A stretch of 16,227 bases of DNA from an uncultured Desulfobacterales bacterium (GTDB lineage Bacteria; Desulfobacterota; Desulfobacteria; Desulfobacterales; G020354645): contig CAMYNZ010000134.1 in the NCBI GenBank assembly GCA_947259865.1, positions 1 through 16,227 of the forward strand. Reading direction: 5' to 3'. The notes beneath the pieces are model-generated. The model ran no database searches. It was not told the DNA's origin and worked only from the letters and a program-made list of their open reading frames with translations. The position numbers were made by a program, and so were the translations under genes. Numbering within the stretch: position 1 is the stretch's first letter; each line of letters opens with the position of its first letter. Below are positions 6,388 to 13,662 of the stretch, one piece after another.

Positions 6388-7052
6388 GGTGCCAATACCT
6401 CCAGCAGGTGCTTCATTTCGGCGGCGGGGATCTGCCCGTCGGCAGATTCCTCCCCGGCTTCCAGGGAGGCAAAGGTCACATAGCCACCCATCAAGTGAGA
6501 CAGCACCCGACCGACCCTGCCCAGGGGCCCCATGCAGAAAGCGATAATCCGGATGTCACGGTCATGGGCCAGGGAGATAAGATCGAGCAATCGAAAATTG
6601 TCCGTCCATTTTTCAGCCCGGGTAACGATCTTGACAATATCCGCGCCGGCAGAGATGGATTCGTCGAGAATCTTTTCCAGGCTTGCCTGTGAAGGAGTTG
6701 GCCCCTGAATATGGGTGGAAATGATGATCCCCGATTGACCCCGGGCATTAAAAATTCTTTCCCGCCATTTAAGCGGCAGCCACAATTCCACATCCACCAG
6801 ATCGGCACCCAGTCGCAGGGCCGCCAATGCATATTGGGTGTAGGTATCAGGATCGACACTCCCCTTCCCGCCTTGATTTTTTGAACGGTAGGTTACCAGT
6901 ACCGGTTTATCGGCCCTTTGAAGAATTCTGCGTAAATCAAAGCTGTCCATAAGATCAAGACGTATTTCCAGCATTTCTGCCAGCCGGTTGGCCCGAATGA
7001 TCCTTTCAAGGGCTGCCTCGGTGTTGTTGGCTATTATCGGGATACAGATCAT
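6384..7052 (-). CDS. aroD: 3-dehydroquinate dehydratase, type I
   Basis: This 222-residue class I enzyme dehydrates 3-dehydroquinate to 3-dehydroshikimate through a Schiff base. Visible residues are E29-x-R31-x-D33, R56 in VTYRS, catalytic H114 in STHIQG, Schiff-base K141 in ADIVKIVT, then MGPLGRVGRVLS at 174-185 with R182, and the substrate-closing loop with Q207. The length is usual for the class. ATG 7052 has no clear Shine-Dalgarno sequence. It follows tyrA after 191 bp containing repeat copy 1, and its stop overlaps the aroE start. Confidence 0.95.
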   Translation of the reverse strand: MICIPIIANNTEAALERIIRANRLAEMLEIRLDLMDSFDLRRILQRADKPVLVTYRSKNQGGKGSVDPDTYTQYALAALRLGADLVDVELWLPLKWRERIFNARGQSGIIISTHIQGPTPSQASLEKILDESISAGADIVKIVTRAEKWTDNFRLLDLISLAHDRDIRIIAFCMGPLGRVGRVLSHLMGGYVTFASLEAGEESADGQIPAAEMKHLLEVLAP

Positions 7053-7148
7053 GGATTCACATACTAAAAGTTAGTTTTTGAAAGACGCTATTTTGCTGAT
7101 CTTCAGGAGATTTTATAAAATTTTAACTTAATTTGTCACACATCTGAA

Positions 7149-7223
7149 GCAATGGCGTCCTGGAGGGTTGGAATTGTTATCTAATAAAGTAGACAGTACG
7201 TTTCTGTTGCGGGTTGCGTGTTC
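7149..7223. repeat. 75-bp direct repeat, copy 1 (between tyrA and aroD)
   Basis: By eye it aligns without gaps to 9176-9250 with 56 of 75 positions identical. It ends in two and a half GTTGCGN heptamers (7206-7222). Relative to minus-strand transcription it lies about 97 bases upstream of the aroD start. The remainder of 7053-7243 shows no gene. Confidence 0.7.
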
Positions 7224-7243
7224 ATCACTCTATTATCCATCTC

Positions 7244-8017
7244 CTATTCAATATTCATTCTGAGCTTATTGAGAAACTTCTCCATCTCCTCGTGATCTCT
7301 ACCTTTTATAATATGGGTCAGATAGGCCAGTCGTGAATTAATCTCTTCAATCTGCCTTATGGTAAGCGGGTTGAACATAATCTCCGCCAGCAGGTGATCA
7401 TCTTCGGAAAGAACACCTTTGGCAATACCCAGATGTTTTCTAAAAGTGGAGCCCGGTGCTTCCTGTTTTTTCATACAGGCGGCAAATACCATTGACGAGG
7501 CAAAAGGAATCGAGAGGGAATACGCCATTGTTTTATCATGTTCTTCGAAAGAATACTCATAAATACTAAGCTTGAGGCCCTGATAGAAATCCCGGAAAAA
7601 AGTTTTCCCGTCCTCATCTGATTCTTTAATGAGGATCGCATTTTCATCACGCAGGTCTCTGATATTGGCAAAAGTGGGGCCGAACATGGGATGGGTAGAG
7701 ACAAATTTTTTTCCTAATTTTCGGTAGTACTCAGGCAAATCCGTTTTAACCGAAGCAATATCTGAAAGAATACAGTCTTCGGGCAGATACGGCAAAACAT
7801 CCTCAAATGCCTTCCGGATATGGGTAAGATCCACTGCATTAACCACCAACTCGGGTTCAAAGGCCTTTACTTCAGAAAGATCCATCAGCCTTTGAACGTT
7901 AAAAAAGTATTTGAGCTTTTTTTTGTCCGTGTCGTAAACAGCAACCTGGTGATCGAGACAGAACTCCTCTACTAACCAGGCGCCCATATGGCCGGCTCCC
8001 AGAATAAAAATTCTCAT
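7244..8017 (-). CDS. tyrA: Prephenate dehydrogenase
   Basis: This enzyme oxidatively decarboxylates prephenate to 4-hydroxyphenylpyruvate for tyrosine. The start at ATG 8017 is preferred over a GTG at 8041: it overlaps the pheA stop by 4 bases (ATGA), sits behind GAGAGGAAGG, and places the dinucleotide-binding motif ILGAGHMG at residues 5-12. The 257-residue protein has D29 after the second strand, the catalytic histidine in THPMFGP (H109), and HDKTMAYSLSIPF at 160-172, followed by the all-helical dimerisation domain. There is no fused chorismate mutase and no C-terminal ACT or other regulatory domain, so feedback by tyrosine is not evident from the sequence. Confidence 0.92.
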   Translation of the reverse strand: MRIFILGAGHMGAWLVEEFCLDHQVAVYDTDKKKLKYFFNVQRLMDLSEVKAFEPELVVNAVDLTHIRKAFEDVLPYLPEDCILSDIASVKTDLPEYYRKLGKKFVSTHPMFGPTFANIRDLRDENAILIKESDEDGKTFFRDFYQGLKLSIYEYSFEEHDKTMAYSLSIPFASSMVFAACMKKQEAPGSTFRKHLGIAKGVLSEDDHLLAEIMFNPLTIRQIEEINSRLAYLTHIIKGRDHEEMEKFLNKLRMNIE

Positions 8018-9069
8018 ATGACCTTCCTCTCTTTGTAACACCCCATCAGCCTGAAGCTGCGGGTAATCTCTTTTATCGCATCCAGGGCCTCGACCACATT
8101 TTTATCCTTGTTTGATCCGACAAAATCGAGAAAGAAAGCATAGCTGCCCGGTTCATCAGGTATAGACTCAATCCGGGTCAGGTTGATATTATTTTTGGCA
8201 AACACCTCGAGCACCCGGAATAGTGTGCCGGCCTTGTGTTCGGTGGAAAAAACAATGGAGCATTTATCACCTTCCTCCCGATTTTTCTCTTTTGAAAGCA
8301 CAATGAATCTTGTCAAATTTCGATCAAGGTCTTCTATGTCCTCTTTTAGAATCTCAAGATTATAAAGCTCTGCCGATAGCCGGCTGGCAATTGCAGCAGA
8401 CGCTTTGGGTCTTGTTTCCATCAACATTTTTGCCGCCCCGGCCGTATCATGATACTGTATGGGATCAAGCTTGTTGCGGGCCAGAAATTGACGACACTGG
8501 GCCAGGGCCTGGGGGTGCGAGTAAACCGCATGGATCTCTCTGTGGTCGGTTTCAGGCAGGGCCAGCAGACAAAGGCTGATGGGAAGTTCAACCGCCCCCA
8601 CAAAATTGAGATCGCTATTGATAAGGAGCTCATTGACCGTGCCCACGATGCCGCCAAGGGTGTTTTCTACCGGAACGATGCCAAAGTCATAAAGCCCGTC
8701 TTTGACCCCTTCAAATACACCGGCAAATTCGCGGCACGGTATGGGAATTAAATCGCTGTTCCACTTCCTTGAAGCTACCTCGCCGTAGGCGCCGTGTTCC
8801 CCCTGGAAAGCAATAAGCTCCCAGTCGTTTTGCTGAAGATGTTTGCTTTCCTTGATGATTTCAGTATAAATCTTTTCAACAAAATCAGCATTAATCAGCC
8901 CGCTTGAATTCTTTCTGATTCTTTCCAGGACCTCGGTTTCTCTCTGGCTGTCTTCAATCTGGGATTTAAATTTTTTGGTCAACAGAACCTGTTCCATTCT
9001 ATCTTTCAAAAGTTTCAAAATTTCAGAATCCAGCAGGTCAATGTTTTTTCTGATCTTTTCCAAATTCAT
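8014..9069 (-). CDS. pheA: Bifunctional chorismate mutase / prephenate dehydratase (P-protein)
   Basis: It converts chorismate to prephenate and then to phenylpyruvate. Of 351 residues, 1-80 form an AroQ-type chorismate mutase helix bundle (R7, D11, R24, K35 and E51-R52 region), 84-262 the prephenate dehydratase with FQGEHGAYGEVA at 88-99, PVENTLGG at 133-140, SHPQALAQC at 184-192 and the catalytic TRF at 253-255, and 270-345 an ACT domain. In the ACT domain the Phe-binding GALV and ESRP motifs of the family read GTLF (281-284) and ESIP (301-304), so Phe inhibition may be altered. ATG 9069 sits 5 bases behind GAGGTG. It overlaps tyrA by 4 bases. A 292-bp repeat-rich gap separates it from aroB. 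Confidence 0.95.
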   Translation of the reverse strand: MNLEKIRKNIDLLDSEILKLLKDRMEQVLLTKKFKSQIEDSQRETEVLERIRKNSSGLINADFVEKIYTEIIKESKHLQQNDWELIAFQGEHGAYGEVASRKWNSDLIPIPCREFAGVFEGVKDGLYDFGIVPVENTLGGIVGTVNELLINSDLNFVGAVELPISLCLLALPETDHREIHAVYSHPQALAQCRQFLARNKLDPIQYHDTAGAAKMLMETRPKASAAIASRLSAELYNLEILKEDIEDLDRNLTRFIVLSKEKNREEGDKCSIVFSTEHKAGTLFRVLEVFAKNNINLTRIESIPDEPGSYAFFLDFVGSNKDKNVVEALDAIKEITRSFRLMGCYKERKVI

Positions 9070-9175
9070 ATTTCACCTCGTCGTATTGAGATTGTTCAAT
9101 TTAGAGTGGCTTTCAACAATATGTCTTAATCGCTGTTATATTTGTGCCGGTGAAGTTGAGGGGAGCTTGATTAGA

Positions 9176-9250
9176 GCAATAGAGTACTGGTGTGTTGGTA
9201 TTACAATCCTATAAAGTACACGATAAGTGACTGTTGCGAGTTGCGTGTTT
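9176..9250. repeat. 75-bp direct repeat, copy 2 (between pheA and aroB)
   Basis: This is the partner of 7149-7223 in the same orientation, identical at 56 of 75 ungapped positions. It lies about 107 bases upstream of the pheA start in the direction of transcription, nearly the same distance as copy 1 from aroD. The two copies thus bracket the pheA-tyrA pair. Its end merges with the heptamer array at 9233. Confidence 0.7.
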
Positions 9251-9303
9251 CGAGTTGCGGGTTAAAAAATTGAACGCGCAACACGTAACGCGTAACCCGA
9301 AAC
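9233..9303. repeat. Inverted arrays of a GTTGCGN heptamer
   Basis: The left arm reads GTTGCGA, GTTGCGT, GTTTCGA, GTTGCGG, GTT without interruption (9233-9263). The right arm (9273-9303) read on the other strand gives GTTTCGG, GTTACGC, GTTACGT, GTTGCGC, GTT. The two four-and-a-half-unit arrays face each other across a 9-base spacer and could form a hairpin. The rest of the gap up to the aroB stop (9304-9361) shows nothing recognisable. Confidence 0.75.
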
Positions 9304-9361
9304 GATTGCTTTTACCAACAATCGCCAAGATTCTTTGACCTTGCCGAACCACCGACCCAAT

Positions 9362-10411
9362 TCAAGCACCGGCAGCGCATTTCCGACACAATTTATTTGT
9401 GACAGTCTTTAATTCCTCCAATGATATCTCCTCCACAACGGCATTGCCCAGACCGTGCAGCAACACAAAATCGATCCTGTCCCCTTTTCTCTTTTTATCC
9501 TTTTTGAGTGCATTCAGCAGCTGGCCTTCATTTGTTTGAAGTCTGGTAGGAAGTTTTAATTTTTGAAGCAGCTTCTCTATTCTTTCTGCTTCCCGGGGCG
9601 CCAACAAGCCTTTTTTAACCGATAAGGTCGCAGCCAGCACCATACCGACAGAGACGGCCTCGCCATGGGGGACACCTGTTGTTTTTTCGATCGCATGTCC
9701 GAATGTATGGCCGAAATTGAGCTTTTTGCGTTGCCCTCTTTCTCTTTCGTCCTGATTTACGATTGACGATTTTAAGCGCACGGAGTCATAAACAAGATTT
9801 TGGATGATTTCGGTATCAAGCCCGAGTGCTTTTTGATAATTTTGTTCAAGATAAAGAAACAGATCGGCATCTCCAATGGCGGCGTGCTTTACAATCTCTG
9901 CCAAACCGCATCGAACTTCTTTTTGGGGCAGTGTTTTTAGAAGTGCAAGGTCGCATATAACAAACTCGGGTTGGCTAAAAACACCGATCAAATTTTTGTA
10001 TCCGCTAAAATTCACACCGTTTTTGCCACCGACACTGGCATCCACCTGGGCCAGCAGTGTGGAGGCAACAAAACCAAACCGCAAACCGCGTAAATACGTT
10101 GATGCAGCAAAACCGGCTATATCACAAACGATACCGCCGCCGATCCCGACCACAAAGGAAGAACGGTCGGCAGCAAATCCCATCAGTTTTGCATATACGG
10201 ACTCAACCGTAAGCAGGTTTTTTGACGCTTCGCCGATGCCGACCTCTATAATATTATGAAACCGGAGATCGTCTTGATAGTAGTATCTGACATTGGCGTC
10301 AGTGATAATCACCGTTTTATCTGCAGGTATGTATTTTTTTAGATTGCGCAGGCGTTCACCGATCATTATGGTTGATTCCTCGGCCGCGCCCTGAATTTCA
10401 AAAACTTTCAC
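9362..10411 (-). CDS. aroB: 3-dehydroquinate synthase
   Basis: It cyclises DAHP to 3-dehydroquinate using NAD+ and a divalent metal. The 349-residue protein has the NAD-binding VVGIGGGIVCDIAGFAAS at 87-104, the active-site STLLAQVDASVGGKNGVN at 117-134, KNLIGVFSQP at 139-148, and the metal ligands E172, H235 (in NFGHTFGHA) and H249 (in PHGEAV); K175 and R228-K230 are also in place. Length and motif order match the family. The start is GTG 10411 with only a weak GGGT-like ribosome site about 9 bases upstream. A start farther upstream would add non-family residues. Confidence 0.95.
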   Translation of the reverse strand: MKVFEIQGAAEESTIMIGERLRNLKKYIPADKTVIITDANVRYYYQDDLRFHNIIEVGIGEASKNLLTVESVYAKLMGFAADRSSFVVGIGGGIVCDIAGFAASTYLRGLRFGFVASTLLAQVDASVGGKNGVNFSGYKNLIGVFSQPEFVICDLALLKTLPQKEVRCGLAEIVKHAAIGDADLFLYLEQNYQKALGLDTEIIQNLVYDSVRLKSSIVNQDERERGQRKKLNFGHTFGHAIEKTTGVPHGEAVSVGMVLAATLSVKKGLLAPREAERIEKLLQKLKLPTRLQTNEGQLLNALKKDKKRKGDRIDFVLLHGLGNAVVEEISLEELKTVTNKLCRKCAAGA

Positions 10412-10725
10412 TTTTTTTACCCTATTCTCCGCTTTTTTTTATTTAATCGAGGCGTCGGGTAGTTGTTCCTGCCAACCTTTGATAATAGCGGAATGAATTA
10501 TCAGTCCCGCTTGCAGCGGGATCTGAAGGCATTAGGGAGCGTTGCCAAAAAACAGGTGGTAACCCAAACATGTCTTGGGGGCACGATGTTGATTTTACCC
10601 CTAACCTATTATTTTAATCTCTAATCGCTGTTCTTTGGCTACGACACCTTATGCATGAGTTTGCACGATGTAGTCGCTGATGATTCATGCAGCCACCTTG
10701 TCAAAAAACCTCCCCGATCCCTGAT
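10412..10725 (-). other. Gene-free 314-bp gap with two palindromes between the DAHP synthase gene and aroB
   Basis: No gene is supported here. TCCCGCT (10501-10507), loop TGC, AGCGGGA form a tight hairpin, extended by CAG/CTG on the outside. A second inverted repeat pairs TGCATGA (10652-10658) with TCATGCA (10685-10691). Neither has a T tract in the direction of transcription, so read-through into aroB is plausible. A TTGACA box on the minus strand near 10699-10704 lacks a convincing -10. Confidence 0.5.
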
Positions 10726-11553
10726 CTAATTAAAGGTACTCTCCTGATTCATGTGGCTGCGCAAAGCTGTTAGACGCCGCATCAGGTTGGCAAACATTTC
10801 GGGCGGCATGGCCTGGTCTTTATCACATATGGCCTCGGCCGGATTATAATGCACTTCGATAATGATTCCGTCTGCACCGGCTGCCATGGCAGCAAGGCTC
10901 ATGGGTTCAATGAGGCTGAGCCTCCCGGTACCGTGAGACGGATCAACAATGATGGGAAGGTGCGATATCTCTTTGACTGAAGGGACAATGCTCAGATCCA
11001 GCGTATTTCTGGTATAGGTCTCAAATGTCCGAATGCCTCTTTCACAAAGAATAACGTTGGGGTTTCCTTCCGCCAGTATGTATTCTGCGCAATTGAGCCA
11101 TTCTTTGAGAGTGGAATACATCCCTCTTTTCAAAAGAACCGGTGTATCAACCTTCCCCACCTCTTTGAGAAGTGAGTAGTTTTGCATGTTTCGGGTACCA
11201 ATCTGCAGCACATCCGCATATTCGCACACCCAGGACACGTCGCGCGGATCGGTAACCTCCGTAACTACCGGTAGACCGGTCTCTTTTTTAGCTTTTTCAA
11301 GAATTTTGAGCCCCTTGAGACCAAGCCCCTGGAAGTCATAGGGTGACGTTCTCGGTTTAAATGCACCGCCCCGAAGCATATTGGCACCTGCATCTTTGAC
11401 TTTGCGGGCGGTTCCGATGGTTTGCGCTTCACTCTCAACGCTGCAGGGACCGGCGATAACAACAAAATCCTCGCCGACTTTCACATTATCGATCGTGATT
11501 ACCGTGTGTTTCTTATTGTCGCCATTTAAGGCTGCAAGTTTTAAGTTTGTCAT
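10726..11553 (-). CDS. aroF: 3-deoxy-7-phosphoheptulonate (DAHP) synthase, type I-beta, core domain only
   Basis: It condenses PEP with erythrose-4-phosphate, the first committed step. The 275-residue protein is a bare TIM barrel of the KDO8P synthase-like I-beta class: AGPCSVES at 34-41 with metal ligand C37, [16 protein letters not shown] at 61-76, QIGTRNMQN at 117-125, KRG at 142-144, CERGIRTF at 170-177, DPSHGTG at 204-210 and E233-x-H235. There is no N-terminal ferredoxin-like/ACT domain or fused chorismate mutase, which are the parts that give Phe/Tyr or prephenate/chorismate inhibition in this class. ATG 11553 has GAGGAG about 11 bases upstream. It starts 27 bp after the aroC stop. The symbol aroF is a conventional choice; aroG is equally used for such proteins. 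Confidence 0.92.
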   Translation of the reverse strand: MTNLKLAALNGDNKKHTVITIDNVKVGEDFVVIAGPCSVESEAQTIGTARKVKDAGANMLRGGAFKPRTSPYDFQGLGLKGLKILEKAKKETGLPVVTEVTDPRDVSWVCEYADVLQIGTRNMQNYSLLKEVGKVDTPVLLKRGMYSTLKEWLNCAEYILAEGNPNVILCERGIRTFETYTRNTLDLSIVPSVKEISHLPIIVDPSHGTGRLSLIEPMSLAAMAAGADGIIIEVHYNPAEAICDKDQAMPPEMFANLMRRLTALRSHMNQESTFN

Positions 11554-11580
11554 TTTTCAATTATCTCCTCTGGTGACAAC

Positions 11581-12723
11581 TCATTGTGGATCACTCTCAT
11601 TTTTTTGGTCTTTGTGGATCGCTCCGCCCACAGAGATAGCGTTTTCGGAAACATCCTGATGTCCGGAAACATCTGATATGGCAATCGATCTTAAATAGTG
11701 ATCTGCCAGGGCTATCCTGACCATGGCTTCCAAAACCGGAACGATGCGCGGCAGGGCGCATACATCAAACCTGCCGGTGAACTTCAGCCTGGCGGAACGC
11801 CCTTGCCGGTCAACCGTATCCTGATTGCGGTTGATGGAGGGAATCGGTTTTATGGCAATTCTCAGAACAATTTCGTCCCCATTAGAGATTCCCCCCAGGA
11901 TGCCGCCGGCACGATTTGACAAAAACCCTTCGGGGGTCAGGGGGTCATTGTTTTCCGAACCCTTGAGCCGCGCCGCTTCAAAACCGGCGCCGATCTCGAC
12001 CCCCTTAACCGTGCCGACAGACATGAGCGCCTTTGCCAGATCGGCATCCAGTTTGTCAAAAACCGGTTCACCCAGACCCGCCGGGCAGCCGCAAACCCGA
12101 ACCTCGGCCACGCCACCCAGCGAATCGGCTGTCTTTCTGGCATTTGCAAGAGCTGCTTGCATTTGCTGTGATGCGATCGGGTCCGGACAAAAAAGGGGAT
12201 CTTTGTCGATGGTCTCCAGATCGATGTTTTTGACACGAATCCCGCCAAGTTCAACGGTATAGCCCCTTACCGTTACCCCCAGCGGATCCAGGATTTTAGC
12301 GGCCACGACACCGGCAGCCACCCTGGCTGCCGTCTCCCTGGCAGAATACCTTCCACCTCCGGTGTAATCAAAATGACCGTATTTTTTATAGTAGGTGTAA
12401 TCGGCATGTCCCGGTCGGAAAAGCTGCCGCAAAACTTCATAGGGACGGCTGTTGGCATCCCGGTTTCGAATAAAAAGAGTGATGGGAACGCCGGTGGTCA
12501 GACCCTCGAACACGCCGGAAAGGATTTCCACCTGGTCGGCTTCTCGGCGCGGGGTATCCGAAGCGCTTCTCCCGGGTCTGCGCCGGGCCATTTGGAGTGT
12601 AAAATCCTGCGACGACAGCGTGAGCCGGGGGGGGCATCCATCAATCACCACCCCAACACCTTTTCCGTGGGATTCCCCAAAGGTGCTGATTTTAAAAATC
12701 TCTCCAAACGAATTTCCAGCCAT
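11581..12723 (-). CDS. aroC: Chorismate synthase
   Basis: This FMN-dependent lyase makes chorismate from EPSP, the last shared step. The 380-residue protein has NSFGEIFKISTFGESHG at 4-20 with catalytic H19, RRRPGRS at 47-53, H106 in RPGHADYTY, GGRYSARETAARVAAG at 123-138, SNRAGGILGGISNG at 269-282, and GRFDVCALPRIVPVLEAM at 317-334. The last motif has RFDVC where many relatives have RHDPC, a variation that occurs in the family. ATG 12723 starts 4 bp after the aroK stop, and its ribosome site (GGGGGT) lies inside aroK, so the two are probably translationally coupled. Confidence 0.96.
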   Translation of the reverse strand: MAGNSFGEIFKISTFGESHGKGVGVVIDGCPPRLTLSSQDFTLQMARRRPGRSASDTPRREADQVEILSGVFEGLTTGVPITLFIRNRDANSRPYEVLRQLFRPGHADYTYYKKYGHFDYTGGGRYSARETAARVAAGVVAAKILDPLGVTVRGYTVELGGIRVKNIDLETIDKDPLFCPDPIASQQMQAALANARKTADSLGGVAEVRVCGCPAGLGEPVFDKLDADLAKALMSVGTVKGVEIGAGFEAARLKGSENNDPLTPEGFLSNRAGGILGGISNGDEIVLRIAIKPIPSINRNQDTVDRQGRSARLKFTGRFDVCALPRIVPVLEAMVRIALADHYLRSIAISDVSGHQDVSENAISVGGAIHKDQKNESDPQ

Positions 12724-12727
12724 ATGT

Positions 12728-13255
12728 CTACCCCCGGGCTTTTTCAGGCAGATTGCGGAAGATTAAATCGACGACTTTCTGAATTGAAAGGGTGCTGGTA
12801 TCAATCTTGAAGTTGCCGGCCCGTTCGTAATAAGGGTGCCGGTCTGCCAGGACCTCTGCAATCTCTTGGATGGCATCCGCACCGGTCAGCGATGGTCGAG
12901 CCTTCCCCCTGGCTTGATCTTTGGCCATTCTTTGAGCAAGCGCTTCAGGTGTCCCGTTGAGCCAGACCATCCAGGCATTTGTCTTTAAATTTTTCAGATT
13001 GTCTTCATCCAGCACTGCCCCGCCACCGGTTGCAATCACCTGATTGTTTTTTGCGGTTATCGCTTTTATCAGCTTTTTCTCCATCTTCCGGAAATGATGC
13101 CAGCCGCTCCCGGCAATCATCGTCTCAATAGAGCATCCGGCATATTCTTCGATCGACGTGTCCGTATCAACGAAATCCTTTCCCAATCTATTGGCAAGGA
13201 TTTGGCCGACGGCTGTCTTCCCGCTGCACCGATAACCTATCAATACGATATTCAT
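12728..13255 (-). CDS. aroK: Shikimate kinase
   Basis: It phosphorylates shikimate at the 3-hydroxyl with ATP. The 175-residue protein shows the P-loop GYRCSGKT at 7-14 (Cys where Gly is usual), the Mg/shikimate Asp in VDTD (29-32), R56 in FRKME, ATGGGAV at 75-81, the lid arginine region ARPSL at 119-123 and R145 in PYYERA. The length is typical. It is the first structural gene after the attenuator: the leader terminator ends about 47 bp upstream. ATG 13255 has no strong Shine-Dalgarno site; GGGTG is the nearest candidate, about 11 bases away. The symbol aroL would be equally valid by function. Confidence 0.94.
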   Translation of the reverse strand: MNIVLIGYRCSGKTAVGQILANRLGKDFVDTDTSIEEYAGCSIETMIAGSGWHHFRKMEKKLIKAITAKNNQVIATGGGAVLDEDNLKNLKTNAWMVWLNGTPEALAQRMAKDQARGKARPSLTGADAIQEIAEVLADRHPYYERAGNFKIDTSTLSIQKVVDLIFRNLPEKARG

Positions 13256-13302
13256 TGGTTTATAACACCCGATTTAAAAAATCCGACAGGCGTTCATAAA
13301 AT

Positions 13303-13335
13303 AAAAAAAGCCGTGGGTTGAGGGGCCCACGGCTT
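13303..13335 (-). terminator. Attenuator terminator of the aro operon
   Basis: On the minus strand AAGCCGTGGG, loop CCCCTCAA, CCCACGGCTT is a perfect 10-bp stem followed by a run of T residues that continues the stem's final TT (A run at 13303-13309 on the plus strand). It lies between the leader-peptide stop and aroK, so it must be bypassed for the operon to be expressed. Confidence 0.93.
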
Positions 13336-13386
13336 GAAATTAAAAACGAATTTGTTTTAATCAACCCATGGGCACACCCCTCCCAT
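13311..13386 (-). promoter_or_regulatory. Alternative leader-RNA structures: pause hairpin and antiterminator
   Basis: Hairpin 1:2 pairs ATGGG (13386-13382), overlapping the last Tyr codon of the leader peptide, with CCCAT (13372-13368). The antiterminator pairs CCATGGGTTGA (13371-13361) with TCAACCCACGG (13321-13311): an 8-bp perfect block, one A/C mismatch, then two more pairs. The antiterminator takes the loop and 3' arm of the terminator, so the two cannot coexist. A ribosome stalled on the Phe/Tyr codons would cover region 1 and free region 2 for antitermination; a ribosome that reaches the stop codon would cover region 2 and allow termination. Confidence 0.8.
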
Positions 13387-13444
13387 AAAAATAAAAGAAG
13401 AAATAAAAGCTCAGCCAGGATTGATTGTTTTTTGTATTTAACAT
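13361..13444 (-). CDS. Aromatic leader peptide of the aro operon attenuator, 27 residues
   Basis: Read codon by codon on the minus strand, ATG 13444 follows AAGGA with a 5-base spacer and the frame ends at TGA 13363-13361 after 27 codons. It has Trp at residue 10 (TGG) and an unbroken run FYFFFYFY at residues 13-20 (five Phe and three Tyr codons), so 9 of 27 residues are aromatic. It lies 26 bases before a strong terminator and upstream of genes for Phe and Tyr synthesis. The peptide has no expected function of its own; its translation senses charged tRNA-Phe and tRNA-Tyr, and perhaps tRNA-Trp. It is analogous to the pheL and trpL leaders of enteric bacteria but governs the whole shikimate pathway. 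A chance ORF with this composition in this place is unlikely. Confidence 0.9.
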   Translation of the reverse strand: MLNTKNNQSWLSFYFFFYFYGRGVPMG

Positions 13445-13483
13445 GACTTTCCTTTCCATAACTATTTTAGCATGGAACCTTTT

Positions 13484-13512
13484 CATTTAGATGAGGAAAC
13501 CCGGTGTGTCAA
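13484..13512 (-). promoter_or_regulatory. Promoter of the aro operon leader
   Basis: A perfect TTGACA (13512-13507) is followed by a 17-bp spacer and TAAATG (13489-13484), a moderate -10. An A/T tract lies directly upstream of the -35 (13513-13530), as in UP elements. Transcription would start near 13477, giving about 33 nt before the leader-peptide ATG. Confidence 0.6.
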
Positions 13513-13627
13513 GCAAAAAAATAAAAAAAGGCCAATTTTCAAAACTTCGGAAATCTCAACCGGCGGCGGGGATTAAAAAATGTATTCAACCGGGTGAAAC
13601 GGGATTTATACAACAGTCCCAATTCCC

Positions 13628-13656
13628 TTGACCCCACATCGACAATTTGGTTAAAT
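13628..13656 (+). promoter_or_regulatory. Candidate promoter toward the MoxR/VWA genes
   Basis: TTGACC (13628-13633), 17 bp, TTAAAT (13651-13656). It lies upstream of the palindromic pair at 13663-13779 and would transcribe through it to reach the gene at 13841. The match is moderate and no alternative is stronger. Confidence 0.25.
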
Positions 13657-13662
13657 GAAGCT

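Noticed and set aside
11581..12723. RFDVC instead of RHDPC in chorismate synthase
   Set aside because: The family signature tolerates F and V at these positions, and the remaining motifs are complete.
12728..13255. Cys in place of Gly in the shikimate kinase P-loop
   Set aside because: The essential G-x-x-x-x-G-K-T skeleton and all substrate residues are present, so it is taken as ordinary variation.
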